A DNA stretch of 64,000 bases from an uncultured Rhizobiaceae bacterium (GTDB lineage: Bacteria; Pseudomonadota; Alphaproteobacteria; Rhizobiales; Rhizobiaceae): positions 27,334 to 91,333 of the forward strand of contig CAMYMG010000067.1 in assembly GCA_947259295.1 (NCBI GenBank), in the 5' to 3' direction. A program made the translations under genes and the position numbers. Positions 46,960 through 56,368 of this stretch are shown piece by piece. Under the pieces are notes generated by a model. It made no database searches. It was given only the letters and a program-made list of their open reading frames with translations, and had not been told where the DNA came from. Each line of letters opens with the position of its first letter. Position 1 is the first letter of the stretch.

Positions 46960-48072
46960 ATGGCACAACGTCCGCCGCTTACGCCGCTCGTCCAGTCGTT
47001 GCCCGAAACCGTGCCTTTCGTCGGCCCGGAAGCGCAGGAGCGCACGCGCGGCAAGCAGTTCCGGGCGCGCATCGGCGCCAATGAGAGCAGCTTCGGCCCG
47101 GCGCCGTCGGTGATCGCGGCGATGCAGGCGGCGGCTGACGACATGTGGATGTACTGCGACCCCGACAATTTCGACCTGAAAACGGCACTCGCGTCGCACT
47201 TTGGCGTCGGATACGAAAACGTGGTCGTCGGCGAGGGCATCGACGGGCTGCTCGGCCTCGTCGTGCGCATGTTCGTCGAAGAGGGCACGCCGGTGGTGAC
47301 GTCGCTCGGCGCCTACCCGACCTTCAACTTCCATGTCGCGGGATCTGGCGGGCGGCTGGTAGCGGTTCCCTATCGGGACGACCGGGAGAGCCTCGACGAC
47401 CTGCTCGATGCGGTGCGCCGGGAAAATGCGCCTGTCGTCTACCTCTCCAACCCCGACAATCCGATGGGCACCTGGTGGGAGGCCGACGAGATCACTCGCT
47501 TCATCGAGGCGCTGCCTGAGACGACCATGCTTCTGCTCGACGAAGCCTATTGCGAGCTGGGCCCCGCCTCGGCACTGCCGCCGATCGACACGGCGCGGCC
47601 GAACGTGCTGCGGCTGCGCACCTTTTCCAAGGCCTACGGGCTTGCCGGCATTCGCTGCGGTTACGCCATCGGCGAGGCCGGCGTCATCCGCGACTTCGAA
47701 AAGATCCGCAACCACTACGGCGTCAACCGCATGGCGCTTGTGGCGGGCGGCGCGGCGCTGGCCGACCAGGCCTATCTCGCCGAGGTGGCAGGGCGCGTCG
47801 TCGCCGGCCGGACGCGCATTTCGGACATAGCGCGCGCCAACGGCCTGTCGCCGATAACTTCCGCAACCAACTTTGTCACCATCGACTGCGGCAGCGACGG
47901 CGCCTTCGCGCTGAGGATCATGGAAAACCTGCTGGCGCGCGACGTGTTCATCCGCAAGCCGATGGTGCCGGTGCTCAACCGCTGCATCCGCGTCAGCGTC
48001 GGACGCGACGAGGAACTCGACATTCTTGCCGAGGAACTGCCGGGCGCAATCGAGGCGGCGCGCCGGGGATAG
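46960..48072 (+). CDS. PLP-dependent aminotransferase, HisC-like
   Basis: A 370-residue fold-type I aminotransferase. The PLP lysine is Lys224 in TFSKAYGLAGIRCGY, the cofactor-binding region LSNPDNPMGTW, and the Asp of LLLDEAYCE holds the pyridine ring. It is histidinol-phosphate aminotransferase-like, but not next to his genes, so it may act on another amino acid. ATG 46960 is used; the GTG at 46924 adds twelve unrelated residues. It is convergent (6 bp) with the MarR-GNAT gene. Confidence 0.88.
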   Translation: MAQRPPLTPLVQSLPETVPFVGPEAQERTRGKQFRARIGANESSFGPAPSVIAAMQAAADDMWMYCDPDNFDLKTALASHFGVGYENVVVGEGIDGLLGLVVRMFVEEGTPVVTSLGAYPTFNFHVAGSGGRLVAVPYRDDRESLDDLLDAVRRENAPVVYLSNPDNPMGTWWEADEITRFIEALPETTMLLLDEAYCELGPASALPPIDTARPNVLRLRTFSKAYGLAGIRCGYAIGEAGVIRDFEKIRNHYGVNRMALVAGGAALADQAYLAEVAGRVVAGRTRISDIARANGLSPITSATNFVTIDCGSDGAFALRIMENLLARDVFIRKPMVPVLNRCIRVSVGRDEELDILAEELPGAIEAARRG

Positions 48073-48078
48073 CCGGCT

Positions 48079-49074
48079 TCAAAGCTCCAGTTGCCAGGTC
48101 TGTCCGACGAGATCGTGGCCGAAACTGTGGTGCCGCTCCTCGCCGACGAGCCTGAAACCGTTGCGCTCGTAGATGTGGCGCGCGGCATGCAGGATGTCAT
48201 TGGTCCATAGCATCAACCGCTTGTAGCCCGAGGCGCGCGCCTGTTCGATGCAGGTGGCTACAAGCAGGCTGCCGACGCCGCTTCCGCGAGCGGTGGCCTC
48301 GACATGCAGCATGCGCAGCCTGGCGCATGCAGGATCCCGGTCGTCGTGAACCAGAAAGACGGCGCCTACCGGCTCGTCGTCCAGCTCGGCTATCCAGCAA
48401 AAATCGCGTCCCTCGACATACTCGCGGATGAAGCGGGCGCCTATCTCGGCGACCATTGCCTCGAACTCGATGTTCCAGCCAAATTCGCTTGTGTAGAGCG
48501 ACGCCTGACGCTGAACCACCCAGCCGATGTCGCCCGGCCGGTGCTGACGAAGGCAGACCTGCGGCGCAGCCGGCGAGGCCTGCCCAAGCAGCCGCGTCAC
48601 CGTGCGCAGCGCCCCGGCCAGTTCCGGCACGGCGTTTTCGGGAAGGTCCTCGACCAGGCGGCCGATATCCCGGTCGGCCGCGGCCTGCAGACCGGCGAGC
48701 GCCGCCCTGCCCTGCCGGGTCAAGGAAAGCATGCGCCGACGTCCATCGGCCGGATCTGCGTCAAACTCGACCAGGCTGGCGGCGGCGAACTTCTTGAGGA
48801 TGCGGGTGAGATAGGCCGGATCGAGGCGCAGGTCGCGGGCGATGTCGGAGGCGACCGCGCCGACATTTATCTGGAAGGTGCGCGCCAGGAAGCCGCGCTC
48901 TCCGGCAATATCCGGCGCCAGGCTGCCATGAGCGCGATGGCCGATCTCGAAGATGACGCGTGCCTCGGTCAGCGTGAAGGCGCTCTGCGACAGCCTCTCC
49001 TCAAGCAAACCCACGGTGCGCGTGTAGAAGCGGTTGAAGTTGCGTATCTGTGCGACCAGCTCGGTCCGGTCCAT
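48079..49074 (-). CDS. MarR regulator / GNAT acetyltransferase fusion
   Basis: A 331-residue two-domain protein. The N-terminal MarR winged helix (~1-150) carries LTEARVIFEIGH, LDPAYLTRILKKF as recognition region, and DPADGRRRMLSLT as wing. The C-terminal GNAT domain (~170-331) has acetyl-CoA loop ATARGSGVGSLLV and HIYERNGFRLVGEE. The fusion suggests that acetyl-CoA or the substrate of acetylation affects DNA binding (inference). A strong palindrome 27 bp upstream of the start suggests autoregulation. Confidence 0.92.
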   Translation of the reverse strand: MDRTELVAQIRNFNRFYTRTVGLLEERLSQSAFTLTEARVIFEIGHRAHGSLAPDIAGERGFLARTFQINVGAVASDIARDLRLDPAYLTRILKKFAAASLVEFDADPADGRRRMLSLTRQGRAALAGLQAAADRDIGRLVEDLPENAVPELAGALRTVTRLLGQASPAAPQVCLRQHRPGDIGWVVQRQASLYTSEFGWNIEFEAMVAEIGARFIREYVEGRDFCWIAELDDEPVGAVFLVHDDRDPACARLRMLHVEATARGSGVGSLLVATCIEQARASGYKRLMLWTNDILHAARHIYERNGFRLVGEERHHSFGHDLVGQTWQLEL

Positions 49075-49100
49075 CGCACTCTCCGTCGCGGCGACTTTGC

Positions 49101-49125
49101 ATTTAATGGACTGAGTCCACTAAAT
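49101..49125. promoter_or_regulatory. Palindromic operator, probably for the MarR-GNAT regulator
   Basis: ATTTAATGGAC and GTCCACTAAAT form an inverted repeat (10 of 11 positions) around a 3-base centre. It lies between the divergent MarR-GNAT and AI-2E permease genes. Size and symmetry fit a MarR dimer site, which would control one or both genes. Confidence 0.75.
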
Positions 49126-49208
49126 CTGCAAGCAAAAGGCCGAGTTTCGTCTAACCTTCCCTTTCAGCCGAAGGAGGAACGAAAGGTGGCATCGCCCGTT
49201 CGCAGAGC

Positions 49209-50240
49209 ATGAGGGGAAACCAGCGGACCGTATCGTTGATCGTTATCGGGGTGGCGCTTGCGGCAGCTATCGTGTTCGTGCCGCACGTGCTTCTGCTCGT
49301 CTTTGCCGGCGTGCTGGTTGCGGTCTTCCTGCGCTCGGGCGGCGGCTTTATCTCCAGCAAATGCGGCCTGCCCTACCAAGCCGGCGTGGGTATTTTCCTG
49401 CTCCTTCTTATCCTCCTGCTCGCCGGGGCGTTTGCCGCCTTCGCGCCAGCGGTGATGAAGCAGACCAACGAACTGTTCGACCAGATCCCGTCTGCTGCCA
49501 ACAGCCTGCGCGAATGGATCAGCAGCTATGCCTGGGGCAACGCCGTGCTCGAGCGTGCCACACCGCGCGGCCTGTGGTCGGCGGGCGGCAGCGATGCCGC
49601 GACGATGGCGGTGACCTCGACCTTCGGCGCGCTCGGCAACATGGTGATCATGCTGTTCATCGGGCTCTACGGGGCGCTTGACCCGGGAATCTACCGCAAG
49701 GGTATGCTGGCGCTGCTTGCGCCGTCGCTCAGGCCGCGCGGCGAGGAAGTGCTCGACAGAGCGGCCGCAACGCTCGCCGACTGGCTTGCGGCGAAGCTGA
49801 TCTCGATGGCCATCGTCGGCTTGCTCACCGCCGCCGGGCTCTGGATGATCGGCATTCCGCTGGCCTTCCTGCTCGGGCTGATCGCCGCGCTGCTGGCCTT
49901 CATTCCCAATATCGGTCCGGTGATCGCGGCGGTGCCGGCGCTGCTCCTGGCGTTCGGACAGGGGACCACGGCCATGCTGCTGGTCGGGGCGGTCTATCTC
50001 GTCGTCCAGACACTGGAGAGCTATGTCATCACGCCGGTGATCCAGCAGCAGAAGGTGGCGCTGCCCCCGGCCCTGATCATCGCCATGCAGGTGTTGTTCG
50101 GCGTGCTGTTCGGGATTGCCGGACTGGCGCTTGCGACGCCTTTCGCCGCGCTCGGCCTGACTCTGGTGCGCGAAATCTATGTCGGCGACTATCTCGGAAC
50201 CGAAGGCGGAAAGGCAGGTCGGGCGAAGAAGGCCGAATAG
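49209..50240 (+). CDS. AI-2E family transporter (PerM/TqsA-like)
   Basis: A 343-residue polytopic protein. The AI-2E/UPF0118 pattern is clear: paired N-terminal helices (VSLIVIGVALAAAIVFV, LLLVFAGVLVAVFLR), a soluble mid-region (VMKQTNELFDQIPSAANSLREWI), then PLAFLLGLIAALLAFIPNIGPVIAAVP and the terminal helices. Family members export small solutes or exchange ions; the substrate here is unknown. Control by the MarR-GNAT operator upstream is likely from position. Confidence 0.9.
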   Translation: MRGNQRTVSLIVIGVALAAAIVFVPHVLLLVFAGVLVAVFLRSGGGFISSKCGLPYQAGVGIFLLLLILLLAGAFAAFAPAVMKQTNELFDQIPSAANSLREWISSYAWGNAVLERATPRGLWSAGGSDAATMAVTSTFGALGNMVIMLFIGLYGALDPGIYRKGMLALLAPSLRPRGEEVLDRAAATLADWLAAKLISMAIVGLLTAAGLWMIGIPLAFLLGLIAALLAFIPNIGPVIAAVPALLLAFGQGTTAMLLVGAVYLVVQTLESYVITPVIQQQKVALPPALIIAMQVLFGVLFGIAGLALATPFAALGLTLVREIYVGDYLGTEGGKAGRAKKAE

Positions 50241-50258
50241 GCTACAGCTTGCTCCCTT

Positions 50259-50284
50259 GAATGAATTGAACGTTTGTTTTATTC
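50259..50284. promoter_or_regulatory. Imperfect palindrome upstream of the TetR gene
   Basis: The 26-base stretch beginning GAATGAATTGAACG and ending TTATTC is symmetrical at 18 of 26 positions around AACGTT. It lies 21 bp before the TetR start codon. It is a plausible operator for the TetR protein and hence for the coupled acyl-CoA dehydrogenase gene. Confidence 0.5.
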
Positions 50285-50305
50285 TTTGCCGAAAGCGAGG
50301 GCCGG

Positions 50306-50932
50306 ATGGCACGCACGGCAGGATCGGACGGTGAGAAGACGGAAGCGGCGATCCGCGAGGCGGCCGTCAGCCTGATGGCGCGGCATGGCTACGAGGCCAT
50401 GTCGATGCGCCAGCTGGCCGGTAAGGTTGGGGTGCAGGCGGCAGCGCTTTACCGGTATTTTCCGACCAAGCAGGACCTGTTGTTCACCTTGCTCAACGAG
50501 CACATGGTTACGCTGATCGCCGCGTGGGACGCAGCCCGCCCCCGCGACGCAGACCCGGCGGTACGACTTGCGGCCTTCGTCGACAACCACATCCGCTTTC
50601 ACGTGGCGCGGCGGCATTCAACGCATGTCTCCAACATGGAACTGCGCAGCCTGTCGCATGAGCGCCTCAGCCACATGCTGCGTCTGCGCGCGCGCTACGA
50701 GAAGGAGCTGCGGCAGATCCTGCGCGACGGCGCCGAAGACGGCAGCTTCGTGATGGAAGATGTCGGCCTGACCGCCATGGCGATCATCCAGATGATCACC
50801 GGCGTGATCGTCTGGTTCCGTCCCGACGAGCGGCTGTCGGTCGACGGGGTGACGAAGAGCTATCTGGCCATGACGCTGCGCCTCGTCGGCGCAGCAGCCC
50901 GGGAGACGGTGAATGTACCTGAACACGCTTGA
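50306..50932 (+). CDS. TetR-family regulator of the leucine-degradation genes
   Basis: A 208-residue regulator. The helix-turn-helix at ~34-60 reads [20 protein letters not shown], followed by PTKQDLL and a helical ligand-binding domain. Its 3' end overlaps the start of isovaleryl-CoA dehydrogenase by 20 bp, so the regulator is coupled to the pathway it likely controls. By comparison with known regulators of branched-chain degradation (LiuR, LiuQ), an acyl-CoA intermediate is a likely ligand (inference). Confidence 0.88.
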   Translation: MARTAGSDGEKTEAAIREAAVSLMARHGYEAMSMRQLAGKVGVQAAALYRYFPTKQDLLFTLLNEHMVTLIAAWDAARPRDADPAVRLAAFVDNHIRFHVARRHSTHVSNMELRSLSHERLSHMLRLRARYEKELRQILRDGAEDGSFVMEDVGLTAMAIIQMITGVIVWFRPDERLSVDGVTKSYLAMTLRLVGAAARETVNVPEHA

Positions 50933-52076
50933 TTTCGGCCAGGGCGAGGAGATCGACGCACTGCGCGAGATGGTGCGCCGCTTCGCGCAGGAGCGGATCG
51001 CGCCGCAGGCGGCGGACATCGACCGCTCGAACGAGTTCCCTGCCCCGCTGTGGAAGGAAATGGGCGCGCTCGGCCTGCTCGGCATAACGGCCGATCCGGA
51101 GTTCGGCGGCTCTGGCATGGGCTATCTCGGCCATGTCGTGGCGATGGAGGAGATTTCGCGCGCCTCGGCCTCGGTCGGGCTCTCCTACGGCGCGCATTCC
51201 AATCTCTGCGTCAATCAGATCAACCGCTGGGCAACGCCCGAGCAGAAGCAGAAATACCTGCCGCCGCTGTGTTCGGGCGAACATGTCGGTGCGCTTGCCA
51301 TGTCTGAATCGGGTTCAGGCTCCGACATCGTGTCGCTGCGGCTGCGGGCCGAGAAGCGCAACGACCGCTACGTGCTGAACGGCTCCAAGATGTGGATCAC
51401 CAACGGGCCGGACGCCGACACGATGGTGGTCTATGCCAAGACGGACCCCAACGCGCGCTCGCGCGGCATCACCGCCTTCATCGTGGAGAAGACGATGAAG
51501 GGATTCTCGGTGGCACAGAAGCTCGACAAGCTCGGCATGCGCGGCTCCAACACCGGCGAACTCGTCTTCGAGAATGTCGAGGTGCCGTTCGAGAACGTGC
51601 TGCACGAGGAAGGCCGCGGCGTCGAGGTGCTCATGTCGGGGCTCGACTACGAGCGCACGGTGCTGGCCGGCGGGCCGCTCGGCATCATGGCCGCCTGCCT
51701 CGATGTCGCCGTGCCCTATGTGCATGAGCGCAAGCAGTTCGGCCAGGCGATCGGCGAGTTCCAGCTCGTGCAGGGCAAGCTCGCAGACATGTATTCGACG
51801 ATGAGCGCGGCACGCGCCTATGTCTATGCGGTGGCGGCGGCCTGCGACCGCGGCCCGGGCACGCGCAAGGACGCGGCCGGCTGCATCCTATTCGCGGCGG
51901 AAAAGGCGACGCTTATGGCGCTCGACGCGATCCAGCTGCTCGGCGGCAACGGCTACGTGAACGAATACGCGACGGGCCGCCTGCTGCGCGACGCAAAACT
52001 CTACGAGATCGGCGCGGGGACGAGTGAGATCAGGCGCTGGCTCATCGGGCGAGAGATCATGGCGGAGGGAGCGTGA
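50913..52076 (+). CDS. ivd: Isovaleryl-CoA dehydrogenase
   Basis: A flavoprotein oxidising isovaleryl-CoA to 3-methylcrotonyl-CoA in leucine breakdown. At 387 residues it has [36 protein letters not shown] and GNGYVNEY. The catalytic base is Glu247 in [13 protein letters not shown], the position distinctive of isovaleryl-CoA dehydrogenases rather than short-chain ones. The ATG lies within the end of the TetR gene. The next pathway gene, mccB, is 980 bp away with a toxin-antitoxin pair between. Confidence 0.93.
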   Translation: MYLNTLDFGQGEEIDALREMVRRFAQERIAPQAADIDRSNEFPAPLWKEMGALGLLGITADPEFGGSGMGYLGHVVAMEEISRASASVGLSYGAHSNLCVNQINRWATPEQKQKYLPPLCSGEHVGALAMSESGSGSDIVSLRLRAEKRNDRYVLNGSKMWITNGPDADTMVVYAKTDPNARSRGITAFIVEKTMKGFSVAQKLDKLGMRGSNTGELVFENVEVPFENVLHEEGRGVEVLMSGLDYERTVLAGGPLGIMAACLDVAVPYVHERKQFGQAIGEFQLVQGKLADMYSTMSAARAYVYAVAAACDRGPGTRKDAAGCILFAAEKATLMALDAIQLLGGNGYVNEYATGRLLRDAKLYEIGAGTSEIRRWLIGREIMAEGA

Positions 52077-52201
52077 AGGTAGCGCCTCCGGCCGCTGTTG
52101 AGACAAGGCCGCCGCGAATATTGCTGCTGAAGCCATGACATCGGAGAGTTGCCATTCGATGACAAAAATGGCACATTGGCCTCACAATGTCAGGTGCCGC
52201 C

Positions 52202-52585
52202 ATGTCTTCCAAGAATGCGTTTTCTGAGGAAAGCCAGCCATTCGACCGACAAGAGAGCGGGCTTGGTTCGGTCGACTACACTAACCTCAAGGTCGACAGC
52301 GCCGGCCGTGTCGTCATTCCCGCCGACATGCGCGCTGCGATGATGGTGAAGCCCGGCGAAACAATCTCGGCGCGCGTCGTCGACGGTGAGTTCCGCATCG
52401 TCTCCCCGCAAGTGGCACTGAAACAGGTCCAGGCCTTCGCGCGGAAGTGGAAGGCAGAACACCCGGATGAAAAGAGCGTCGTCGATGAACTCATCGCCGA
52501 CCGCCGCGAGGAGGCCCGGCGGGAAGATGAGCGATTCCGCCGCCTTGACCGTGAGGCGGACGAAGCCGCCGACAAGGCTTCGTGA
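52202..52585 (+). CDS. AbrB/MazE-type antitoxin
   Basis: A 127-residue protein. The swapped-hairpin AbrB DNA-binding fold is at ~30-75 (NLKVDSAGRVVIPADMRAAMMVKPGETI), then a charged helical tail (DRREEARREDERFRRLDREADEA) that would wrap the toxin. ATG 52202 is preferred (AGGTG 6 bases upstream), though ATG 52187 is possible. The stop overlaps the toxin start (GTGA). Such pairs normally repress their own promoter. Confidence 0.9.
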   Translation: MSSKNAFSEESQPFDRQESGLGSVDYTNLKVDSAGRVVIPADMRAAMMVKPGETISARVVDGEFRIVSPQVALKQVQAFARKWKAEHPDEKSVVDELIADRREEARREDERFRRLDREADEAADKAS

Positions 52586-52971
52586 TAGTGGTCGGCTACG
52601 TCATTGACGCATCCGCTTTCCTTGCGATCGTTCGCGGTGAACCGGGTGCCGACTTGGCGACGTCGAGGTTGCCGGGCGCGTCCATGTCCGTCGTCAACGC
52701 GAGCGAAGCGCTTATGCGCGGCATGGAAAAGGGGCTGCCGCTCGATCTGATGCGCGCGCTCCTGAGTTCGCAGCAAGTCCGACTTCTGGTTTTCGATGAG
52801 GCGCTGGCCGTGGCCACTGCACTGCTGCGCCCTGCGTCGAAGCATGCAGGCCTTTCTTTTGCCGACCGCGCTTGCATCGCCACTGCCGTGGCGCTGAAAG
52901 CGACCGTGGTTACCGCCGACCGAGTCTGGGCAGATCTCGACCTGCCTTGCACGGTCGAATTGATCCGGTGA
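52582..52971 (+). CDS. PIN-domain toxin (VapC-like)
   Basis: A 129-residue PIN-domain ribonuclease toxin. Acidic active-site residues are all present: Asp9 (VIDASAF), Glu42 (VNASEAL), Asp95 (SFADRACIA) and Asp113 (TADRVW). GTG start overlaps the antitoxin stop, the usual coupling of antitoxin and toxin. The intact active site suggests a working type II module. It lies inside the leucine-catabolism cluster. Confidence 0.92.
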   Translation: MIVVGYVIDASAFLAIVRGEPGADLATSRLPGASMSVVNASEALMRGMEKGLPLDLMRALLSSQQVRLLVFDEALAVATALLRPASKHAGLSFADRACIATAVALKATVVTADRVWADLDLPCTVELIR

Positions 52972-53055
52972 AATTCGGAGCGCGCCGTTTGCTGAAGCGG
53001 TTTCTGTTATTCCGGTAGGATGCTCACCCCTGCCACCTGCTCAAGGGAACTACCC

Positions 53056-54663
53056 ATGCCCGCCCTCGCCTCCTCCATATCCCCCGCCTCCGACGCCTTC
53101 CGCACGAATGCCGAGAAGATGCGCGGCCTGGTCGCCGACATTGCGGACAAGGCCGCCACCGTCGAGCAGGGCGGCTCGGAGGAGGCGCGCGCGCGGCACC
53201 AGTCGCGTGGCAAGCTCTTGCCGCGGCAGCGGCTGGCGCAGCTGATCGATGCCGGGTCGCCATTTCTCGAGGTCGGCCAATTCGCCGCCTGGGACCTTTA
53301 TGGTGGCGACATCGCGTCGGCCGGCATGATCGCAGGCGTCGGCCGCGTCGAGGGCCGCGAGGTGATGATCGTCGTCAACGACGCCACGGTGAAGGGCGGC
53401 ACCTACTACCCGATGACGGTGAAGAAGCATCTGCGCGCTCAGGAGATCGCGCTGCAGAACAATCTGCCCTGCATCTACCTCGTCGATTCCGGCGGTGCCA
53501 ATCTGCCCAACCAGGACGAGGTGTTTCCCGACCGCGACCACTTTGGGCGCATCTTCTTCAACCAGGCGACGATGTCGGCGGCCGGCATTCCGCAGATCGC
53601 CTGCGTGATGGGATCGTGCACGGCGGGCGGCGCCTACGTGCCGGCGATGGCCGACGAATCCATCATGGTGAGGAACCAGGCGACGATCTTTCTCGGCGGC
53701 CCGCCGCTGGTGAAGGCGGCGACCGGCGAGGACGTGAGCGCCGAGGAACTCGGCGGCGCCGACGTCCACACGCGGCTGTCGGGCGTTGCCGACCACCTTG
53801 CCGAAGACGACGAGCACGCGCTGGCGATCGTGCGGCGCATCGTCAGGAACCTCAATCGGAACAAGCCGGTAGGCACGGTCCTGCAGAATGTGATTCCGCC
53901 GCTTCACGCAGCGGAAGAGATCTACGGGATCGTGCCCGGCGACACGCGCCAGCCCTATGACGTTCGCGAGATCATCGCCCGCATCGTCGACGGCTCCGAG
54001 TTCGACGAGTTCAAGCAGAACTACGGCACGACGCTGGTCACCGGCTTCGCTCATCTTCACGGCATGCCGGTCGGCATCATCGCCAACAACGGCGTGCTGT
54101 TTTCCGAGAGCGCGCTGAAGGGCGCGCATTTCATCGAGCTCTGCTGCCAGCGCAAGATCCCGCTGGTGTTCTTGCAGAACATCACCGGCTTCATGGTCGG
54201 CAAAAAATACGAGGCGGGCGGCATCGCGCGCGACGGCGCCAAACTGGTCACGGCGGTAGCCACCGCCGCCGTGCCGAAGCTGACGATGATCATCGGCGGT
54301 TCGTTCGGCGCCGGCAATTACGGCATGTGCGGGCGCGCCTACGCGCCGCGCTTCCTGTGGATGTGGCCGAATGCGCGCATCTCGGTGATGGGCGGAGAGC
54401 AGGCGGCCACCGTGCTGGCGATGGTCAAGCGCGAGGGCATCGAGCGCAAGGGCAGCACGTGGAGCGTCGAGGAGGAAGCCGCCTTCCGCGCGCCGATCCT
54501 CGAGAAATACGAACGCGAGGGCCACCCGCTCTATTCGTCTGCAAGGCTCTGGGACGACGGCATCATCGACCCGGCGAAGTCGCGCGAGGTGCTGGCGCTT
54601 TCGCTGTCGGCCGCGCTCAACGCGCCGGTCGCAGAAACGAAGGTAGGTGTCTGGAGGATGTGA
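53056..54663 (+). CDS. mccB: Methylcrotonyl-CoA carboxylase, beta (carboxyltransferase) subunit
   Basis: Transfers CO2 from biotin to 3-methylcrotonyl-CoA, the leucine step after isovaleryl-CoA dehydrogenase. The 535-residue product has the crotonase-like carboxyltransferase halves: [67 protein letters not shown] and [16 protein letters not shown] are the MCC-beta signatures. ATG 53056 follows AAGGGAAC. Its biotin-carrying partner (mccA) is 7.7 kb downstream, not adjacent as usual. The stop overlaps the DUF2200 start (TGATG). Confidence 0.95.
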   Translation: MPALASSISPASDAFRTNAEKMRGLVADIADKAATVEQGGSEEARARHQSRGKLLPRQRLAQLIDAGSPFLEVGQFAAWDLYGGDIASAGMIAGVGRVEGREVMIVVNDATVKGGTYYPMTVKKHLRAQEIALQNNLPCIYLVDSGGANLPNQDEVFPDRDHFGRIFFNQATMSAAGIPQIACVMGSCTAGGAYVPAMADESIMVRNQATIFLGGPPLVKAATGEDVSAEELGGADVHTRLSGVADHLAEDDEHALAIVRRIVRNLNRNKPVGTVLQNVIPPLHAAEEIYGIVPGDTRQPYDVREIIARIVDGSEFDEFKQNYGTTLVTGFAHLHGMPVGIIANNGVLFSESALKGAHFIELCCQRKIPLVFLQNITGFMVGKKYEAGGIARDGAKLVTAVATAAVPKLTMIIGGSFGAGNYGMCGRAYAPRFLWMWPNARISVMGGEQAATVLAMVKREGIERKGSTWSVEEEAAFRAPILEKYEREGHPLYSSARLWDDGIIDPAKSREVLALSLSAALNAPVAETKVGVWRM

Positions 54664-55045
54664 TGAAGCAGAAAACCGGGGCGGCGGCGGTGCCTCCGAA
54701 GAAGCACCGCATCTACACGATGAGCTTCGCCAGCGTCTATCCGCATTACGTTGCGAAGGCCGAGAAGAAGGGCCGCACCAAAGCGAAGTCGACGAGATCA
54801 TCGAGTGGCTCTTCGGCTATGACGCGGCCGGCCTGCAAGGCGTTCTGGACGACCGTATCGACGTCGAGACCTTCGTTGCCAATGCACCTAGTCTCAATCC
54901 AAACCGGTCCCTCATCACCGGCCTGATCTGCGGCATCCGCGTCGAGGAGATCGAGGAACCGGTCATGCGGGAGATCCGCTATCTCGACAAGCTTATCGAC
55001 GAACTGGCGCGGGGCAAGAAGATGGAAAAGATCCTGCGCGCCTGA
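54663..55045 (+). pseudogene. DUF2200 gene broken by a one-base frameshift
   Basis: Two frames together encode an almost complete DUF2200 protein (~128 residues). The first frame gives [21 protein letters not shown]...KKGRTKA. The second continues [17 protein letters not shown] to MEKILRA. The switch is at about 54783-54786, where AAAGCGAAGTC lacks one base relative to AAA-GCN-GAA-GTC. Either a real deletion inactivated the gene or the base was lost in sequencing. Function of DUF2200 is unknown. Its ATG overlaps the mccB stop. Confidence 0.88.
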
Positions 55046-55330
55046 ACGGCGGATCGACTCCCGCTTTCGAGCATCTGCCATATCCATTGGCCCAGCAGCG
55101 GTCCTGGAGCCTCGCCCGGCGGCGCCGCTGGCTTAGCCTTGATCTGCCATGCCGCGCTGGCGCTCCATCGGACCAGACCGCCGGTGACGTTGCGAAATCA
55201 AGGGCTTGCCATTCCTTTCAAAAAAGGGTGCACTCCCGACATCCAGGCTTAGAACTGGGGGGAGAGATCATCCGAGCGCCGACACCGTCCGCGCAAGGCG
55301 GATTGTTTGCGTTCAACAGGGAGGAATACG

Positions 55331-56269
55331 ATGAAGAAACTGGGTCTTTTGATTGCGGGACTGGCGCTGTCGCTTGCCGCGCCCTTTTCCGGCGCACAGG
55401 CGGCCGGCAAGACGTTTTTCTGGGTTTCGCACGGCGGACCGGCCGACCCGGTCTGGACCTACTTCCTGGCCGGCGCCAAGCAGTGGGAGGCCGACACGGG
55501 CAACACCGTGAACACCTCGTTCCATAATGGCGACGTGGCCTCGCAGCAGGAAGCGGTTCGTGCCGCCATCGCCGCCGGCGCAGACGGCATCACCACGACC
55601 AGCCCCGACCCGGGCAGCCTGGTCGAGATCGCCAAGGAGGCCAACGAGGCCGGCATCCCGATCATCAACTTCAACACGCCCGACCCGACCGCCAGCTTCG
55701 ACGCTTATGTCGGCGGCAACAACGTCGCCTTCGGCCGCGGCTGGGCGCAGTACCTCGTCGACAAGGGCCTCGTGAAGTCGGGCGATTTCGTCTGGATGCC
55801 GGTCGAGATCCCGGGCGCCACCTATGGCGTGCAGGAAGAAGAAGGCATCAAGAGCGTGTTCGAGCCGCTCGGCATCACCTACGAGATCACCGAGGCGACG
55901 CTCGACCAGGCTGAAGTCATCAACCGCATGGTCGACTACATGACCGCCAATCGCGACAAGATCGACGCGATGATCGGCCTCGGCGACCTGGTCACCGGTT
56001 CGGTCAAGCGGGTCTGGGACCAGGTCGGCGTCAAGCCGGGCGAAATCCCGGTCGTTGGCTGGGGCAACTCGCTCGACACCACGCAGGAAGTGCTCACCGG
56101 CTACGTCAACGCCGCACAGTGGCAGGACCCGCAGGCAACCAGCTACATCGCCCTTTCGCTCGCTGCGATGGAAGCAGGCGGCACCCCCGCGGGCTTCGAC
56201 GTGATCACCGGCGCGCTCTACGAAAAAGACACCGCGCAGGTCTACGACGACATCCTGTCCGGCAAATAA
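55331..56269 (+). CDS. Sugar-type ABC transporter, periplasmic binding protein
   Basis: A 312-residue RbsB-like binding protein. Signal peptide (LLIAGLALSLAAPFSGAQA), then two Rossmann-like lobes with AAIAAGADGITTTSPDPGSL, GIPIINFNTPDP and EIPVVGWGNSLDTTQ. ATG 55331 follows GGGAGGAATACG. Ligand unknown: ribose-like sugars, autoinducer-2 or polyols are all handled by this family. It is the first gene of a three-gene importer. Confidence 0.92.
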   Translation: MKKLGLLIAGLALSLAAPFSGAQAAGKTFFWVSHGGPADPVWTYFLAGAKQWEADTGNTVNTSFHNGDVASQQEAVRAAIAAGADGITTTSPDPGSLVEIAKEANEAGIPIINFNTPDPTASFDAYVGGNNVAFGRGWAQYLVDKGLVKSGDFVWMPVEIPGATYGVQEEEGIKSVFEPLGITYEITEATLDQAEVINRMVDYMTANRDKIDAMIGLGDLVTGSVKRVWDQVGVKPGEIPVVGWGNSLDTTQEVLTGYVNAAQWQDPQATSYIALSLAAMEAGGTPAGFDVITGALYEKDTAQVYDDILSGK

Positions 56270-56368
56270 CACCGACAATCGCATCCGCGGCGGCGTCTCG
56301 CCGCGGATGTCTTCCGACGATCCGCGATACCGCCCGGGGGGCGCAGGGGGTCTTTTCGCAATGCCAAC

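Noticed and set aside
53050-54801. 583-residue minus-strand ORF opposite mccB
   Set aside because: Low-complexity Arg/Ala/His-rich translation and no family motif; mccB on the other strand is certain.
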